From Chloroflexi bacterium HGW-Chloroflexi-6 (lineage in GTDB: Bacteria; Chloroflexota; Anaerolineae; Anaerolineales; Villigracilaceae): DNA of 64,000 nucleotides. A program made the position numbers and the translations under genes. Below the pieces are notes generated by a model, which searched no databases, was not told where the DNA came from, and saw only the letters and a program-made list of their open reading frames with translations. The stretch is from contig PHBU01000004.1 of NCBI GenBank assembly GCA_002840685.1, positions 310,001 through 374,000 of the forward strand, read 5' to 3'. This document shows positions 1 through 8,403 of the stretch, piece by piece (the stretch's first letter is position 1; each line of letters opens with the position of its first letter).

Positions 1-398
1 AGGTGCAGGGCAACGGCAATTGCGCGGTGAACGGAGTCGTTATCGCCAACCAGATCGAGCAAAACCAGACCGGCTCCCAACAGAGCTTCGAGCAGAATAA
101 AGGCAGCTGTGCCAACCGCGCCCTTGCGGACAATATTGCCTTTGAGGTAGGCCCGAAAGGCCCAGATCAGCATGATCAAGACCAGGATCAGCGCGCCACC
201 GCTCATAGCGCGATGTGTGAGCTCGATAAAGGTTTCGATGGCTTGCGGCTGATGCAGGATATCCCCATTGCAGGTCGGCCAGTGGTTGCCGCAACCCGCA
301 CCTGAGCCGGTTGCGCGCACCAGCGCACCCCACAGAATAACAAGAATTGTCCAGCCCAGGACAACCCAGGAAAATTTTGAGAATTTGGTCAGCGTCAT
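1..398 (-). CDS. ctaA: Heme A synthase (CtaA/COX15), N-terminal part
   Basis: Membrane enzyme that oxidises the C8 methyl of heme O to give heme A for aa3-type oxidases. The gene runs off the left edge, so only the first 132 residues are visible. They show a first membrane helix, the family signature VRATGSGAGC-GNHWPTCNG near residues 28-46, an ELTHR motif with a likely haem-ligand His near residue 60, and SVHRA near the break. The start is the ATG at 398. It faces away from rpmF across a 180-bp spacer. The family call is seen directly in the translation; an aerobic terminal oxidase elsewhere in the genome is inferred. Confidence 0.9.
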   Translation of the reverse strand, partial: MTLTKFSKFSWVVLGWTILVILWGALVRATGSGAGCGNHWPTCNGDILHQPQAIETFIELTHRAMSGGALILVLIMLIWAFRAYLKGNIVRKGAVGTAAFILLEALLGAGLVLLDLVGDNDSVHRAIAVALH

Positions 399-495
399 GG
401 ATTTTTTCTCTTTGATGAAGTTAATCGACCCAAAAGTATAACATAATCGTCCTGCAGGCTCTTCACGCTGCGGAAAATTTTGGTGAAATAATTGC

Positions 496-524
496 TTGAC
501 AGTTCCGCCTGCCGCCGCTATAAT
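496..524 (+). promoter_or_regulatory. Consensus sigma-70-type promoter for rpmF
   Basis: TTGACA at 496-501 and TATAAT at 519-524, separated by exactly 17 bp. Both hexamers are perfect. Transcription would start near 531, giving a leader of about 50 nt before rpmF. The rest of 399-580 holds only this and presumably the ctaA promoter. Confidence 0.8.
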
Positions 525-580
525 CCATCCGCTTAACCTAAAACTATAAAACGGTGTTGCAATTATAGAAGGAGTACGAA

Positions 581-772
581 ATGCCGCCTCATCCAAAACG
601 CAAACATTCCAAGGGACGCCGTGATCGCCGCCGCGCCCATGATGCTCTTGTGCCCCGTAACCTGACCGCTTGCCCCAACTGCGGACAGATGCGTTTGCCG
701 CACACCGTGTGCGCAAACTGCGGGCATTACAAGGGTCGTGAAGTTGTTGCCGTCGAAAAAGAAAACAAGTAA
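581..772 (+). CDS. rpmF: 50S ribosomal protein L32
   Basis: A 63-residue basic protein of the large ribosomal subunit, of typical length. The N-terminus PPHPKRKHSKGRRDRRRAHD is characteristic. A zinc-ribbon pair CPNC (near 32-35) and CANC (near 45-48) marks the four-cysteine form. The start ATG follows GGAG with a short spacer and lies about 50 nt downstream of a perfect promoter. A hairpin terminator follows at once, and fabD comes next, so the familiar rpmF/fatty-acid gene neighbourhood is kept but probably attenuated between the two. Confidence 0.97.
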   Translation: MPPHPKRKHSKGRRDRRRAHDALVPRNLTACPNCGQMRLPHTVCANCGHYKGREVVAVEKENK

Positions 773-788
773 TAACTCAAGACACGTG

Positions 789-821
789 CGCGCCGTCACT
801 AGAACGGCGCGTTTGTGTTTT
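789..821 (+). terminator. Rho-independent terminator after rpmF
   Basis: An 8-bp GC-rich perfect stem (789-796 with 804-811), a 7-nt loop, then a T-rich tract ending at 821. It lies 16 bp past the rpmF stop and 20 bp before fabD. It would let most rpmF transcripts end while some read through. Confidence 0.7.
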
Positions 822-841
822 AAGCGCAGAGGTAATCGATC

Positions 842-1783
842 ATGACAATCAACCCAAAAACCACCGCTTTTGTTTTTCCCGGCCAGGGGTCGCAGACCGT
901 TGGCATGGGGCGTGAACTGGCCGCGGCTTTCCCTGAAGCCCGCCAGACCTTTGAAGAAGCTGATGATTTGCTTGGCTTTTCACTTTCCAAATTGATGTGG
1001 GAAGGGCCGGAACTGGATTTGAACGATACGCTCAACACCCAGCCAGCGCTTTTCACCCACTCTTTGGCAGCATATCGCGTTTTTTGCGCGCGCCAGCCGG
1101 GGCTTGCTCCCGTTTTTATGGCCGGGCACTCGCTGGGCCAGCTTTCTGCCATTGCCGCATCTGGAGCCTTATCCTTTGCCGATGGCCTGCGCCTGGTGCG
1201 ACGGCGTGGTGAGCTGATGAAGCGCGCTGGCGAGGAAAACCCCGGCGGCATGGCTGCCATCATCAGCCTGGATATTCCGACCCTGGACCGTGTCTGCGCC
1301 CTGGCCAGCACTGCCGATGAGATCGTGCAGGTTGCCAACGATAATTCACCGGGGCAGGTGGTTATTTCAGGCGCAAAACCTGCCATGGAACGGGCTCTCG
1401 ACCTGGCCAAGGCTGCTGGTGCGCGCCGCGCCATTCCGCTGGCCGTCAGTATCGCGGCCCATTCGCCGCTGATGACTTGCATCCTCCCTGAGTGGGAAGC
1501 CGCTGTGCAGACTGCCAATTTCAGCGATGCGGCCATCCCGGTGATTGGTAACGTGGCCTGTGCCCCGCTGATCCGTGCCGCGGACCTGCGCGCCGATGTG
1601 CTTGCTCAAATGACATCAAGAGTGCGCTGGACAGAGACAGTTCGCTGGTTGTATGCCCAGGGTGTGACCAGCTTCATCGAAGTGGGCAACGGCGCGGTTC
1701 TGACTGGCCTGGTCAAGCGCATCGAAGCCGAAGCTGCTACCCAATCCCTTGGGAATCCGGCTGACTTCGAGGCTTTGACGTAA
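842..1783 (+). CDS. fabD: Malonyl-CoA:ACP transacylase
   Basis: Moves malonyl from CoA to acyl carrier protein, the committed loading step of type II fatty acid synthesis in the cytoplasm. At 313 residues it has the usual length. VFPGQGSQ lies at residues 11-18, the nucleophile elbow GHSLG at 95-99 (Ser97), and the catalytic His at 207 in AAHSPL. The elbow reads GHSLGQ rather than the commoner GHSLGE. The start is an ATG preceded by GAGGT. The carrier protein acpP lies about 22 kb away in this window, so the pathway genes are not all clustered. Confidence 0.95.
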   Translation: MTINPKTTAFVFPGQGSQTVGMGRELAAAFPEARQTFEEADDLLGFSLSKLMWEGPELDLNDTLNTQPALFTHSLAAYRVFCARQPGLAPVFMAGHSLGQLSAIAASGALSFADGLRLVRRRGELMKRAGEENPGGMAAIISLDIPTLDRVCALASTADEIVQVANDNSPGQVVISGAKPAMERALDLAKAAGARRAIPLAVSIAAHSPLMTCILPEWEAAVQTANFSDAAIPVIGNVACAPLIRAADLRADVLAQMTSRVRWTETVRWLYAQGVTSFIEVGNGAVLTGLVKRIEAEAATQSLGNPADFEALT

Positions 1784-1808
1784 ACTAAGCCAATTATTTT
1801 TAGCTTTG

Positions 1809-1845
1809 AATCGTCGCTCTTCCTCTGGAAAGCGGCGATTTTTTG
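1809..1845 (+). terminator. Rho-independent terminator after fabD
   Basis: A 10-bp stem (1809-1818 with 1831-1840) with one G.T wobble and a 12-nt loop, followed by a run of T. It lies between fabD and trkA and overlaps the start of the trkA promoter region. Confidence 0.75.
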
Positions 1846-1854
1846 TGTCATAAT
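1846..1854 (+). promoter_or_regulatory. Extended -10 placed for a leaderless trkA mRNA
   Basis: TGT-CATAAT at 1846-1854 is an extended -10 element. Only 7 nt separate it from the trkA ATG at 1862 and there is no Shine-Dalgarno sequence, so transcription would start at or next to the start codon. Confidence 0.5.
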
Positions 1855-1861
1855 CAACCCC

Positions 1862-2536
1862 ATGTTCAAATCCTCTCGCAATAAAAATAAAGAATTTGCA
1901 GTGATCGGCCTGGGGCGTTTTGGCCGGTCGGTCGTGCGCACTCTCAGTGAAAAGGGATTTAGCGTGCTGGGCGTGGACCGTGATGTTGCAACGGTGCAGC
2001 ATATCAGCGAATCGTGTACCCAGGCGGTTGTGGTTGACTCAACGAACGAAGATTCTTTGCGGGCACTTGATATCGCATCTTTTGATACGGTCATTGTCGC
2101 AATTGGCACCGATTTTGAGAGCAATCTGATCACTGCTGTGGCGCTGAAGTCTCTGGGAGTACGGCGCGTCATTTGTAAGGCTCTTTCCCAACGACAGAAG
2201 GATATCCTGCTGCGGGTAGGCGCAGATGATGTGGTGCTGCCTGAAGCGGACGCTGGCCGGCGCCTGGGGCTTGAATTGGCCGCACCCAACCTGCTCGATC
2301 AGATTCCCTTTGGGGATAGTCATAGTGTGCTCGAACTACGCGTACCGGCATCGATGGCTGGCAAAACGTTGACCGAGCTTGATTTGCGTAATGTTTACGG
2401 AGCCAATGTTGTCGCGGTGCGCCACGAGACTTCCGTGACGGTTTCTCCGCGCGCCGACCAGGTTCTGTCAGAGAATGACATCATTGTTGTGATCGGCCGG
2501 ACCGAAAGAATAACCAAGTTGGCTGAGTTGAGATAG
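1862..2536 (+). CDS. trkA: TrkA-type potassium uptake regulatory subunit
   Basis: Cytoplasmic nucleotide-gated regulator of a Trk/Ktr potassium channel. The 224 residues are one RCK unit: a Rossmann RCK-N domain with the NAD(H)/ATP-binding glycine motif GLGRFG at 16-21, then a TrkA-C domain from about residue 145. The single-unit size resembles KtrA/KtrC rather than the doubled E. coli TrkA. Its stop is 2 bp from the start of trkH, so the two are co-translated partners. Upstream signals point to a leaderless start. Confidence 0.93.
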   Translation: MFKSSRNKNKEFAVIGLGRFGRSVVRTLSEKGFSVLGVDRDVATVQHISESCTQAVVVDSTNEDSLRALDIASFDTVIVAIGTDFESNLITAVALKSLGVRRVICKALSQRQKDILLRVGADDVVLPEADAGRRLGLELAAPNLLDQIPFGDSHSVLELRVPASMAGKTLTELDLRNVYGANVVAVRHETSVTVSPRADQVLSENDIIVVIGRTERITKLAELR

Positions 2537-2538
2537 GA

Positions 2539-3900
2539 ATGTCCACGCGCCTGCAGTGGGTTGGATCATTTTCGAGACGGCTACCTACAGCCATCAGGCT
2601 GGCCTTTGGGTTGGCGCTGATGGTTTTTGTTTCAACCTTGCTTCTTATGCTGCCCTGGGTAGGGGCCGAGCGGCCTTTGCAATTTAACGAGGCGCTTTTT
2701 ACAGCCACATCTGCTTTGACCGTTACCGGCCTTTCAATTATTACACCTGGCTCTGATTTGTCCCTGATTGGGCAGATCACCCTGCTGGTGCTGATTCAGG
2801 TTGGAGGCGTCGGTTATATGGTGGTTTCGGTCATCGTTTTTCGCATTCTGGGGCGCAGCATCTCCTTTGCCGATCGGCTGGCCCTGCGTGATTCGTTTGG
2901 CTTGCTTGATCTGAATGCGATTGTCGAACTGATCCGCAGGGTGCTGTTTGCGGTTTTTTCGTTGGAATTTATTGGCGCTTTGCTGCTCTGGCTGCACTGG
3001 CGCGCCGACCTGGGAAATGAGCGCGCCATCCTGTTTGCCGTTTTTCATTCTGTTTCAGCGTTTTGCAATGCCGGTTTTGATTTATTTGTTGGCACTCCTG
3101 GCTTTACGGGGATCCCATCTGATAATTTCAGCCTGTCGGTGATCGCCATTCTGATTTTGATCGGCGGCCTGGGCATTCCGGTTGTTGCAGATCTTATTTT
3201 TCTTTTTGTTCGCCGTAGTCACAATCTGTCACTGCATTCCCGTTTAACGCTAATCGTAACTGCGTTCCTGGTTGTCTTGGGGTCAATCGGGCTGTTTGTG
3301 GCAGAAACTCAGCCGGGGGCGACCATGGCTACCCTGCCAAATGGCCGAGCCCTGGCACTTTCAACATTTCAATCCATTTCGGCACGCACTGCCGGGCTCA
3401 GCGCGCTTGATAATTTTTATGATCTATCCGCTTCCAGCCAGTTATTAAAGATCTCGCTGATGTTCATTGGCACTGCACCGGCTTCGATGGGTGGAGGCAT
3501 CACTACCGGCACGTTTACGGTGCTGATCCTAGCGCTTTGGGCTTTTGCTCGTGGGCGCGAGGCCCCGCGCATCTTTGGGCGTAGCCTGGGGGCCGCTGCC
3601 GTGCGGCGCGCCTCGGCAGTTCTGACGATTTCTCTTCTTGTTGTCATTTCCGTTACCTGGATTTTGCTGATCACGCATCCGGGCGCGCCGCTGGATAAGG
3701 TTTTGTTCGAAGTCATTTCGGCGTTTGCCACCTGTGGCCTCTCGCTGGGGTACACCAGCAATTTGAGCTTTTTTGGCCAGTTTATGATCGGCCTGGTCAT
3801 GTTTTGGGGCCGCCTGGGCGCGTTGAGTATTATTCTGGTGCTGGCCCAACTTGCGCCGCCACATTTGATTGTTTACCCAGAAGAGCAAATCCTTATATAA
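2539..3900 (+). CDS. trkH: TrkH/KtrB potassium channel subunit
   Basis: Integral membrane K+ translocation subunit of 453 residues. The four pore-loop repeats can be recognised by their filter glycines: TVTGLS near residue 57, CNAGFD near 177, RTAGLS near 287 and ATCGLS near 397. Hydrophobic helices flank each loop, matching the fourfold M1-P-M2 plan. It follows trkA by 2 bp, and the end of trkA (TTGAGATAGGA) supplies the ribosome-binding site. The length fits KtrB/TrkH; ion selectivity (K+ versus Na+ coupling) cannot be told from sequence alone. Confidence 0.93.
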   Translation: MSTRLQWVGSFSRRLPTAIRLAFGLALMVFVSTLLLMLPWVGAERPLQFNEALFTATSALTVTGLSIITPGSDLSLIGQITLLVLIQVGGVGYMVVSVIVFRILGRSISFADRLALRDSFGLLDLNAIVELIRRVLFAVFSLEFIGALLLWLHWRADLGNERAILFAVFHSVSAFCNAGFDLFVGTPGFTGIPSDNFSLSVIAILILIGGLGIPVVADLIFLFVRRSHNLSLHSRLTLIVTAFLVVLGSIGLFVAETQPGATMATLPNGRALALSTFQSISARTAGLSALDNFYDLSASSQLLKISLMFIGTAPASMGGGITTGTFTVLILALWAFARGREAPRIFGRSLGAAAVRRASAVLTISLLVVISVTWILLITHPGAPLDKVLFEVISAFATCGLSLGYTSNLSFFGQFMIGLVMFWGRLGALSIILVLAQLAPPHLIVYPEEQILI

Positions 3901-3937
3901 TAGATTTAGCTGAAATTCATCGATCCGGAGAAAGTCC

Positions 3938-4735
3938 ATGACAGTTGTTTCGCTGATGACCGATTTTGGCATTAAAGATGGCAATGTAGGCGTGATGAAG
4001 GGAGTCATCTGGAAGATCGCGCCGGATGCCCAGATCTCTGATTTGAGTCACATGATCCAGCCCCAGAATATTCGCGAGGCGGCGCTCATTTTCGCCCGTT
4101 CGGCCCCCTACTTTCCTGAGAACTCCGTCCATGTCGTGGTGGTGGACCCCGGCGTTGGCACGGCCCGCCGCCCGTTGGCGGCAAAGATCGGCAGTCAGAT
4201 CTATGTTGGCCCCGATAATGGAACCATCACTTTGCTGCTCGAACGCGCGGAAAGAGAGAGCTGGCCGCTCGAATTTATCGCGCTGGATAAGCCCCAATTC
4301 TGGCTGGAAGACGTCAGCTATGTTTTCCATGGGCGAGATATTTTCGCTCCCGTGGCCGGGCACCTGGCGCGGGGCGTTCCCCTGGCAGATCTGGGTACCC
4401 GTGTGCTGGATCCTGTCCGATTGACATTGCCTCAACCTGAGCAAACCGCTCACGGTTGGTATGGGGAAATTATCCATATTGATCATTTTGGCAACCTGGC
4501 TTCCAATATTCGTGTCGAAAACCTGCCTGCGGCGTTAACACAGATGGATAACGTTATCGTTCAGTTGGGTGGAGCCGTTATAAAGGGCATGGTCAATACT
4601 TTTGGCGAGCGCCAACCCGGCGAACTGGTGGCCCTGCTTGGCAGCACTGGCAATCTGATTGTCTCGGTTGTGAATGGCTCTGCCGCAGAGCGCTTGAATA
4701 TCAAGGTTGGCGAACCAATAGAAATAGAATGGTAG
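3938..4735 (+). CDS. SAM hydrolase (SAM hydroxide adenosyltransferase, DUF62)
   Basis: Family members use a hydroxide nucleophile to split S-adenosylmethionine into adenosine and methionine; relatives are fluorinases and chlorinases. The 265 residues carry SLMTDFG at 5-11, VVDPGVGT around Asp70, RRPLA just after (an Arg of the Asp-Arg-His triad), GPDNGT at 91-96 and His131 in VFHGRD. The insertion loop typical of the fluorinase is not evident. The start is preceded by GGAGA. It ends 7 bp before an ECF transporter ATPase gene, suggesting an operon with a transporter for a related nucleoside, methionine or vitamin compound. The substrate is not shown by the sequence. Confidence 0.9.
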   Translation: MTVVSLMTDFGIKDGNVGVMKGVIWKIAPDAQISDLSHMIQPQNIREAALIFARSAPYFPENSVHVVVVDPGVGTARRPLAAKIGSQIYVGPDNGTITLLLERAERESWPLEFIALDKPQFWLEDVSYVFHGRDIFAPVAGHLARGVPLADLGTRVLDPVRLTLPQPEQTAHGWYGEIIHIDHFGNLASNIRVENLPAALTQMDNVIVQLGGAVIKGMVNTFGERQPGELVALLGSTGNLIVSVVNGSAAERLNIKVGEPIEIEW

Positions 4736-4742
4736 TTCCTGA

Positions 4743-6362
4743 ATGTCCAATATTGCGTTGTCAGTAAAAAACCTGCGCTTTCGTTACCGCGACCGTCTGG
4801 GCTCTGCCTTGCACGGCGTTTCGTTTTCGGCATCCAAAGGCGAGTTGTTGTTGATCGCCGGAGCTTCGGGCTGTGGCAAGACAACCCTGATCCGTGCCAT
4901 CAATGGTCTGATTCCACGCTCTTATAAGGGCGAACTCGAAGGTCAGATTCTTGTCAACGGGCAGGATGTTTCAACCCTGCCGCTTTCGCGCATTTCGCAA
5001 ATGATTGGGACAGTTTTGCAAGACCCGGAGCGCCAGATACTTGGCACGCGAGTGGCCAATGAGGTTGCTTTTGGCCTGGAAAATATGGGATTGGCGCGCG
5101 ATGAAATTCTCAGCCGCGTCGACGAGGCTCTGGCTACCCTGCACATTCCGCATTTGCGCGATCGTGAGACTTTCCTGCTCTCTGGCGGCGAAAAACAAAA
5201 GGTGGCCCTGGCCGGTGTGCTGGCGATGCGTCCATCGATCTTGCTGCTGGATGAACCGTTGGCCAGTCTCGATCCGGCTTCAGCGGTGGAGACGCTCGAT
5301 ATTGTGCGCCAACTGGTTGACGGGGGACTAACCGTCCTGATGGTGGAGCATCGTGTTGAAGATGTCTTGCGCATTGACCCTGACCGGGTTTTGTATATGA
5401 AAGATGGCGCAATCCATTACCTGGGCGATCCGGATGGGTTGATCAACGTGGTTGATACCAGCGAAGTCAAGCTCCCAGCGGAGATGATCATTGAGCGCGA
5501 GCGCAGTGCTCCGCCTCGGGTTGAGATGCGGCCCATTTTGCGGCAGCCAGGCGCGGGTGAGTTTGCTCCTGCGCCTCTGGTCCAGTTTGAAAACGTCGGG
5601 TTTGGATACGATCCCGAAACGGCGGTGCTCAAAAACATATCCCTGAACATCCAAAAAGGGGATGTCATCGCTGTGCTCGGGCCAAACGGCGCGGGTAAAA
5701 CGACTTTTGTGAAGCACGCGATCGGCCTGCTCAAGCCCAAGAGCGGACGGGTGCTGGTGAATGGCCATGATACACACGAAGCGAGCGTGGCTGAGATCGC
5801 CAGCACGCTTGGCTATGTTTTCCAAAGCCCCAGCCACATGCTTTTTGCGCCGACGGTGCATGCTGAACTGGCTTTTGGGCCGAAAAACTTGAAACACAAA
5901 CCGGATGCGATTGAAGTGCAGATCAAAGAATCGCTGGAAACCGTCAACCTTCCTGATAAAGAACAGGATGCGCCGCTCTCGTTGTCGTTTGGGCAGCAAA
6001 AGCGGATTTCGATCGCGGCGATTTTGGCGATGCGCTCGAAGATCCTGGTGATGGACGAGCCAACCGCCGGCCAGGATTACAAAAACTACATGGATTTTAT
6101 GGATGCGATCCTGCAGATGCCTGGCTTTGAGGCGATCCTGTTCATTACGCACGATGTTGACCTGGCGGCGATCTACGCCAATCGGGTGATCCTGGTGGCG
6201 GACGGGCGCGTGCAGGCGGATGGCAGGCCCGAACAAGTACTGGCCGATAAGGAGCTTTTGCAGCGCTGCCGCGTCATCCCGACCTCGCTGCTGGATGCCA
6301 ACCTGGCGCGCCTGGCGCATACCGGGCGTTTTATGCGGGCGGAAGCCCTGGCTCATGCGTAA
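4743..6362 (+). CDS. ECF transporter ATPase, fused EcfA1-EcfA2
   Basis: Cytoplasmic energising subunit of an energy-coupling-factor transporter. Two complete ABC domains lie in one 539-residue chain. The first has Walker A GASGCGKTT at 40-48, signature LSGGEKQ near 147 and Walker B LLLLDEP near 167. The second has GPNGAGKTT near 315, the variant signature LSFGQQ near 412 and MDEPTAGQD near 436. Fused ATPases of this kind (YkoD type) normally pair with one S and one T subunit, both of which follow here. The start has no clear ribosome site and lies 7 bp after the SAM hydrolase stop. Confidence 0.92.
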   Translation: MSNIALSVKNLRFRYRDRLGSALHGVSFSASKGELLLIAGASGCGKTTLIRAINGLIPRSYKGELEGQILVNGQDVSTLPLSRISQMIGTVLQDPERQILGTRVANEVAFGLENMGLARDEILSRVDEALATLHIPHLRDRETFLLSGGEKQKVALAGVLAMRPSILLLDEPLASLDPASAVETLDIVRQLVDGGLTVLMVEHRVEDVLRIDPDRVLYMKDGAIHYLGDPDGLINVVDTSEVKLPAEMIIERERSAPPRVEMRPILRQPGAGEFAPAPLVQFENVGFGYDPETAVLKNISLNIQKGDVIAVLGPNGAGKTTFVKHAIGLLKPKSGRVLVNGHDTHEASVAEIASTLGYVFQSPSHMLFAPTVHAELAFGPKNLKHKPDAIEVQIKESLETVNLPDKEQDAPLSLSFGQQKRISIAAILAMRSKILVMDEPTAGQDYKNYMDFMDAILQMPGFEAILFITHDVDLAAIYANRVILVADGRVQADGRPEQVLADKELLQRCRVIPTSLLDANLARLAHTGRFMRAEALAHA

Positions 6363-6416
6363 ACCTGCGCGTTTGCGCAGTTAATCCATTCTTATTTTGT
6401 TTCAGGAGGAAGAAAG

Positions 6417-7355
6417 ATGGACAAAAAGTTACTTTCTGTAGCCGGGACGCTGCTGGCTATCCTGGTGATTGTCATGGGGGCTGTGCTGGTGGTCGGCAAT
6501 ATGCTCGGCAACGAACGCTTCCAGACTGGCGAAAACCCGGTGCTGCGCTTTGTGTTCGTAGCGATTGGTTTGCTGATCGCCTTTGCGGTCTACTACTTCA
6601 CCAAGGAAAACAAGATCTGGGAAGTGGAAACCCGGCATGTGGTTTACATGGCGATTGGCGCGGCATTGTATGCTCTTTTCTCTTACCTGTTCAATGGCAC
6701 GGTTTTCGTGATTCCCTCGCTCAGCCAGGTTTCTCTGCGCCCGGCGATCGCCATCCCGATGTTTTTCGGCTATGCCTTTGGCCCGGTGGTAGGTTTCTTT
6801 GCCGGCGCGGTCGGCAACATGTTTGGCGATGCCCTGACCGGTTTTGGTCTTTCCCCGCAGTGGAGCATTGGCAACGGCCTGGTTGGTTTCATCAGCGGCA
6901 TGGTTTTTCTGTTCAAAGACAAGAAGAAGAGCATGGATACCGTGCTCTATGTTAGCGGCGCGCTGGCTTTGCTGGCTGCGGTGCTGTTCTTCCTGAACCA
7001 GAGTGTGCCCAATATGCTGTTCTATGATGTCGAGAACGGTATTTTTGGCGATCAGCAGATTTCCCTTTTCGCTGGTATTTCCATCGTTATCGGTTTTGTG
7101 CTGGTGCTTGCGGTGCGCTTTGGCTTTGCCAAGAACGAAGACATTGCCGCTGCCGTGACCTGGGCTTCACTCGGCAATCTGCTGGGCATCGGTTTTGCCG
7201 CCATATCCGACATCTGGATCAACGGTTTCAGCCTGACCGCCACAGTTGTCGGCCAGTTCCTGCCTGCGGCCGGCCCCAACCTGATCTTCGCCGCCGTTCT
7301 CGTGCCGATGCTGGTCCTGGCCTACGCGGCCGTCCAGCGCCAATCGGGGCGCTAA
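6417..7355 (+). CDS. ECF transporter substrate-binding (S) component
   Basis: Polytopic membrane protein of 312 residues that would give the ECF transporter its substrate specificity. It has about eight or nine hydrophobic helices. The central part, roughly residues 75-170, resembles the UPF0397/riboflavin-type S components (AIGAALYALFSYL, then a GPVVGFFAGAVGNMFGDAL stretch). Extra helices at both ends make it longer than the usual 180-200 residues. A strong AGGAGGA site precedes the ATG. The family is inferred from pattern; the ligand is unknown, though the upstream SAM hydrolase hints at a SAM-derived or related compound. Confidence 0.75.
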   Translation: MDKKLLSVAGTLLAILVIVMGAVLVVGNMLGNERFQTGENPVLRFVFVAIGLLIAFAVYYFTKENKIWEVETRHVVYMAIGAALYALFSYLFNGTVFVIPSLSQVSLRPAIAIPMFFGYAFGPVVGFFAGAVGNMFGDALTGFGLSPQWSIGNGLVGFISGMVFLFKDKKKSMDTVLYVSGALALLAAVLFFLNQSVPNMLFYDVENGIFGDQQISLFAGISIVIGFVLVLAVRFGFAKNEDIAAAVTWASLGNLLGIGFAAISDIWINGFSLTATVVGQFLPAAGPNLIFAAVLVPMLVLAYAAVQRQSGR

Positions 7356-7371
7356 TTTGTTATAAGTTGTG

Positions 7372-7407
7372 CTTGGTAAGCGGTGCGATTGTGCGCCGCT
7401 TACCAAG
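7372..7407 (+). promoter_or_regulatory. Strong hairpin between S- and T-component genes
   Basis: A 15-bp stem (7372-7386 with 7393-7407) with one G.T wobble and a 6-nt loop. No T-run follows, so it is probably a processing or stabilising hairpin rather than a terminator. It ends 27 bp before the T-component start. Confidence 0.6.
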
Positions 7408-7434
7408 AATGGGCCTGCACCCCAAAGGGATGTT

Positions 7435-8304
7435 ATGCTTGTCTCCTGGCGATACCGCAAACGCAATTCCTTCATCCAGTCATTTGACCCGCGCGCGTGG
7501 GTGATTTTCTTTTTGTGCTTTCTTTTCTCAACTCTGTTTTTCTGGGATCTGCGCTTTCTGTTGCCGTTTCTGCTGATAGCCCTGTTCAGCCTGTTGACTT
7601 CGGGGCTCAAGTGGCATGAAATCAAGCGACCGTTCCTGTTTATCGGGATCTTCATTGTCTTTTTTACTATTCTGACTTTTTTGACCGGGCGCGGCGGAGA
7701 GGAAGTCTACAGTGAAGAGCATCTCATTCGTCAGTTTGCGGCCCCGTTTATGATTTTTGGCTGGCGTCCGACTCTGGATGTAACCGTCGAGCGTTCGTTT
7801 TTCGCGGTCAGCCAGTTTGCGCGTGTCTTTAGCGTTTCCATGATGACGATCCTGATCCCGTACTCGCTCAACCCGGCTCACTATGGGATCACCTTTAAGG
7901 GGCTGGGCCTGTCAGACAAGATCGCTTATGCCATGGATTTGACCATGCGCTTTATCCCCACCTTTGGGCGCGACTTCCAGATGACCATGGACGCCCAGCG
8001 CGCGCGCGGCTATGAGATCGAAAAACTGAGCGGCGGGATTATCGAACAGGTGCGCAAGCTTGGCCCGATCATTGTGCCGGTCACGATCCACGCCATTATC
8101 GGCTCGGAAGATATCATCGACGCGATGGATCTGCGCGCTTTTGGCGTTGGCCCGCGCACCTGGCTGGTGCAACTTACCTACCAGCGCCGTGACCGGATCT
8201 TGATCGCGGTCGGCTGTCTGATCCTGTTTGTCTCCACCGTGCTGACCTTGAGCGGCCTGGGCCGCTTCTGGGTTCCGCCGGAGTTGATTGAGCTGGTGAA
8301 GTAA
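7435..8304 (+). CDS. ECF transporter transmembrane (T) component, EcfT
   Basis: Integral membrane scaffold that couples the ATPase to the S component. The 289 residues begin at the ATG at 7435, chosen because AAGGGA lies 4 nt upstream; a longer GTG reading from 7369 would run through the hairpin. Several hydrophobic helices precede two family coupling motifs, ARGYEI and LRAFGVG, in the C-terminal half; these contact the two ATPase grooves. It is the last gene of the SAM hydrolase/ECF cluster and is followed by a bidirectional terminator. Confidence 0.88.
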   Translation: MLVSWRYRKRNSFIQSFDPRAWVIFFLCFLFSTLFFWDLRFLLPFLLIALFSLLTSGLKWHEIKRPFLFIGIFIVFFTILTFLTGRGGEEVYSEEHLIRQFAAPFMIFGWRPTLDVTVERSFFAVSQFARVFSVSMMTILIPYSLNPAHYGITFKGLGLSDKIAYAMDLTMRFIPTFGRDFQMTMDAQRARGYEIEKLSGGIIEQVRKLGPIIVPVTIHAIIGSEDIIDAMDLRAFGVGPRTWLVQLTYQRRDRILIAVGCLILFVSTVLTLSGLGRFWVPPELIELVK

Positions 8305-8336
8305 GAATTGATCGCCAGCAAGCCAAAAGAAAGCAA

Positions 8337-8373
8337 AAGACGCCAGGGTTATTTTCTCTGGCGTCTTGCTTTT
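8337..8373. terminator. Bidirectional terminator between EcfT and the M24 peptidase
   Basis: A 10-bp perfect stem (8337-8346 with 8358-8367), with an A-rich tract on the left and CTTTT on the right. It sits between two convergent genes. Confidence 0.75.
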
Positions 8374-8403
8374 AAGCTTGAATTCTTGGCGATGAAAGGT
8401 TTT

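Noticed and set aside
40..333. An open frame on the minus strand at the left edge
   Set aside because: The same strand in another frame encodes a clear heme A synthase N-terminus; this frame is its shadow.
3901..3937. SAM riboswitch before the SAM hydrolase
   Set aside because: The 37-bp spacer is far too short and no conserved riboswitch core is seen.
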